64,000 nucleotides of DNA from Bacillus sp. FJAT-27225 (lineage in GTDB: Bacteria; Bacillota; Bacilli; Bacillales; Cytobacillaceae): the NCBI RefSeq assembly GCF_001685025.1, contig NZ_MAYU01000001.1, positions 1,185,971 to 1,249,970 of the forward strand, in the 5' to 3' direction. The notes beneath the pieces were generated by a model that was given only the letters and a program-made list of their open reading frames with translations, did no database searches and was not told the DNA's origin. This document shows positions 62,367 through 64,000 of the stretch, one piece after another (position 1 is the stretch's first letter; every line of letters begins with the position of its first letter). A program made the translations under genes and the position numbers.

Positions 62367-64000
62367 TAATTCCCAGCGGTTTGAAATTCCTTTTCTCCGA
62401 ATGAATACTTCTCTTCAACAAAGACCTGGTGCCAAATCATAAACACAAGAACAGTCCAGATTTTACGGCTGTTATCGGCTTTGCCCTGGCAATGGTCATC
62501 AAGGAGTCCAAGGATATACTGCTTATTGAATAAGTGGTCCGTATTGCTTTCACGAATAATATCCTTAGCCCAGCTGTTCATTTCATCCTTAAGCCAATGG
62601 CGGATTGGTACCGGGAAGCCAAGCTTTTTCCTGTCAAGGACGTGTGCAGGTACAAAACTTTCAGCTGCTTTGCGGAGGATGTATTTTGTCGTCCCATTGG
62701 CCGTCTTTAAATCAGCAGGAATTTGCGAAGCAACCCTGAATACCTCTTTATCGAGGAATGGCACCCTCAGTTCAAGAGAATGAGCCATTGTTACCCTATC
62801 TGCTTTTAAAAGAATATCTCCGCGCATCCACGTATGAATATCTATATACTGCATACGGTCAACAGGGTTGTAGCCCCTGGTTTCGGCAAAGAGCGGCTTT
62901 GTAATATCAGTGAAATCCAAGCCATTCCGGTATATATTCAATAGCTCACGCTTTTCGTCCTCGGAGAACATTTTCGCGTTTCCGATATAGCGTTCCTCCA
63001 TTGGAGTTACGCCGCGTTCAATGAAACTTTTCCCCTTTGTTCCTTCAGGCATGATGTCGGCTATTCTCTTAAGAAGGACCTTTCCAACACGAGGTATTTT
63101 GTTGAATACCTGAAGATCGCCTGGTTCGCGGTAAATATTGTAGCCGCCAAACAGCTCATCGGCACCTTCCCCAGAGAGGACAACCGTTACATGCTTTCTG
63201 GCTTCGCGGGCAACAAAGTAAAGCGGAACACAAGCAGGGTCGGCTAATGGATCATCCATATGCCACATGATTTTTGGAAGCTCAGCCATATATTCTTCCG
63301 GTGTGATGACATATGAGATATTCTCCACACCGAGCTTTTCGGCTGTTTCCTTCGCAACATCAATTTCACTAAAGCCATTTCGTTCAAATCCAACCGAGAA
63401 TGTCTTAATTGCCGGGTGGAATTCCTTTGCAATTGAGGCGATGATTGAAGAATCAATCCCCCCTGAAAGGAAGGAACCTACAGGCACATCGCTTCGCATA
63501 TGGATTTTCACTGAATCATAAAGGATATCACGGATTTCCTTCACAAATTCATCTTCGGACTTAAAGACCGGTACGAAATTAGCCTTCCAGTAACGCTTGA
63601 TTTCCATTGGCTGGCCAGCCTTTTTAGTAAAATAATGGCCAGGCTCCAGCTTATGGATGCCTTCTGTCATCGTTTCCGGTTCCGGAACGAACTGATACGT
63701 AAGATAGTGCTGAAGCGAGTCATAATTCATGTCCGTTTTTTCGAGGGCAAGCAAGATGCTCTTCTTTTCTGATGCAAAGAAGGTTTTATCCCCTTCATTG
63801 TAGTAGAAGAATGGCTTAATCCCGAAATTGTCACGAGCACCGAACAACATCTTTTCTTGCTTATCCCAAATAACAAACGCGAACATACCGCGAAGCTTTT
63901 CAACAGCCTTTTCCTTTAAATGGCTGTACAATGCAATAATAACTTCCGTATCTGAATGCGTTTCAAACGTTAAGCCTTCTTTAAGAAGCTCCTCACGCAA
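62366..64000 (-). CDS. asnB: Glutamine-hydrolysing asparagine synthetase AsnB (3' part, cut by the right edge)
   Basis: The last 544 codons are present; about 85-90 N-terminal residues, including the catalytic Cys1 of the glutaminase domain, lie beyond 64000. Seen: the end of the Ntn glutaminase domain (THSDTEVI, RGMFAFVIWD, ARDNFGIKPFFY), then the synthetase domain with the ATP P-loop FLSGGIDSS and LSGEGADELFGGY. It makes asparagine from aspartate, ATP and glutamine. Sequence and place match AsnB of B. subtilis (632 residues) rather than AsnO or AsnH. Confidence 0.95.
   Translation of the reverse strand: MREELLKEGLTFETHSDTEVIIALYSHLKEKAVEKLRGMFAFVIWDKQEKMLFGARDNFGIKPFFYYNEGDKTFFASEKKSILLALEKTDMNYDSLQHYLTYQFVPEPETMTEGIHKLEPGHYFTKKAGQPMEIKRYWKANFVPVFKSEDEFVKEIRDILYDSVKIHMRSDVPVGSFLSGGIDSSIIASIAKEFHPAIKTFSVGFERNGFSEIDVAKETAEKLGVENISYVITPEEYMAELPKIMWHMDDPLADPACVPLYFVAREARKHVTVVLSGEGADELFGGYNIYREPGDLQVFNKIPRVGKVLLKRIADIMPEGTKGKSFIERGVTPMEERYIGNAKMFSEDEKRELLNIYRNGLDFTDITKPLFAETRGYNPVDRMQYIDIHTWMRGDILLKADRVTMAHSLELRVPFLDKEVFRVASQIPADLKTANGTTKYILRKAAESFVPAHVLDRKKLGFPVPIRHWLKDEMNSWAKDIIRESNTDHLFNKQYILGLLDDHCQGKADNSRKIWTVLVFMIWHQVFVEEKYSFGEKEFQTAGN

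Overview
The window reads as chromosome of an endospore-forming member of the Bacillaceae, with moderate G+C. Gene order and protein sequence follow the Bacillus subtilis ezrA-rpsD-tyrS-acsA-acuABC-ccpA-murC-sftA-trmB-pulA-dat-leuS-ytqAB-ytpAB-asnB segment. Evidence for a spore former is a Cse60-type protein, an alpha/beta-type SASP-like protein and RefZ. The presence of nrfHA (nitrite ammonification) would fit Neobacillus or Mesobacillus-type soil bacilli, but the genus is a guess.

Layout. 0-2.2 kb: ezrA (cut by the left edge), refZ, ytsP. 2.3-5.9 kb: methionine gamma-lyase, a NERD-domain protein, an array of 51-bp hairpin repeats and rpsD with its leader. 5.9-10.6 kb: a small membrane protein, tyrS behind a tyrosine T-box, and a class A penicillin-binding protein. 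10.6-16.4 kb: acsA and acuABC, divergent around a cre site, then ccpA. 16.5-22.2 kb: aroA(G), ytxJ, the sigma-B type ytxGH unit, an M29 aminopeptidase and murC. 22.5-33.4 kb: sftA, ytpQ, ytpP, a lipoprotein, a DUF84/YjjX NTPase, M42 peptidase YtoP, ytzB, ytnP, trmB, ytzH, ytmP. 33.8-45.9 kb: pulA, ytlR, thpR, dat, pepV, ytzE, an rsuA-type pseudouridine synthase, ytgP, ytfP, cse60, the SASP-like gene and a rhodanese. 46-50.3 kb: leuS behind a leucine T-box and yttB. 50.7-56.6 kb: a six-gene anaerobic nitrite reductase operon. 56.9-64 kb: two small proteins, ytqA-ytqB (tRNA wobble uridine modification), ytpB, ytpA, ytoA and asnB (cut by the right edge).

How the genes work together. AcsA makes acetyl-CoA and is controlled post-translationally by AcuA (acetyltransferase) and AcuC (deacetylase); CcpA, encoded next to them, probably acts on the cre site between acsA and acuA. 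YtgP, MurC, the PBP, Dat (D-amino acids), EzrA and RefZ all serve wall synthesis and division.

The least ordinary part is 50.7-56.6 kb. nrfH and nrfA are preceded in the same orientation by ccmF, a ccmH/nrfF-like gene that has lost the usual CXXC, a ccmI-N-like small membrane protein, and an unrecognised exported, membrane-anchored protein. Upstream lies a perfect Fnr-type palindrome and ResD-like motifs. This looks like a dedicated System I (NrfEFG-like) heme lyase for the CXXCK heme of NrfA, in a group that normally uses System II (ResBC).

The intergenic regions also carry several families of small hairpin repeats. Three unrelated families have a period near 51-52 bp. One shows compensatory base changes that are best explained by structure in the minus-strand RNA. 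Genes found here in B. subtilis but not seen include hisJ, ytrP, ytxDE, ytpR, ytoQ and malS; that comparison is from memory of the B. subtilis map.
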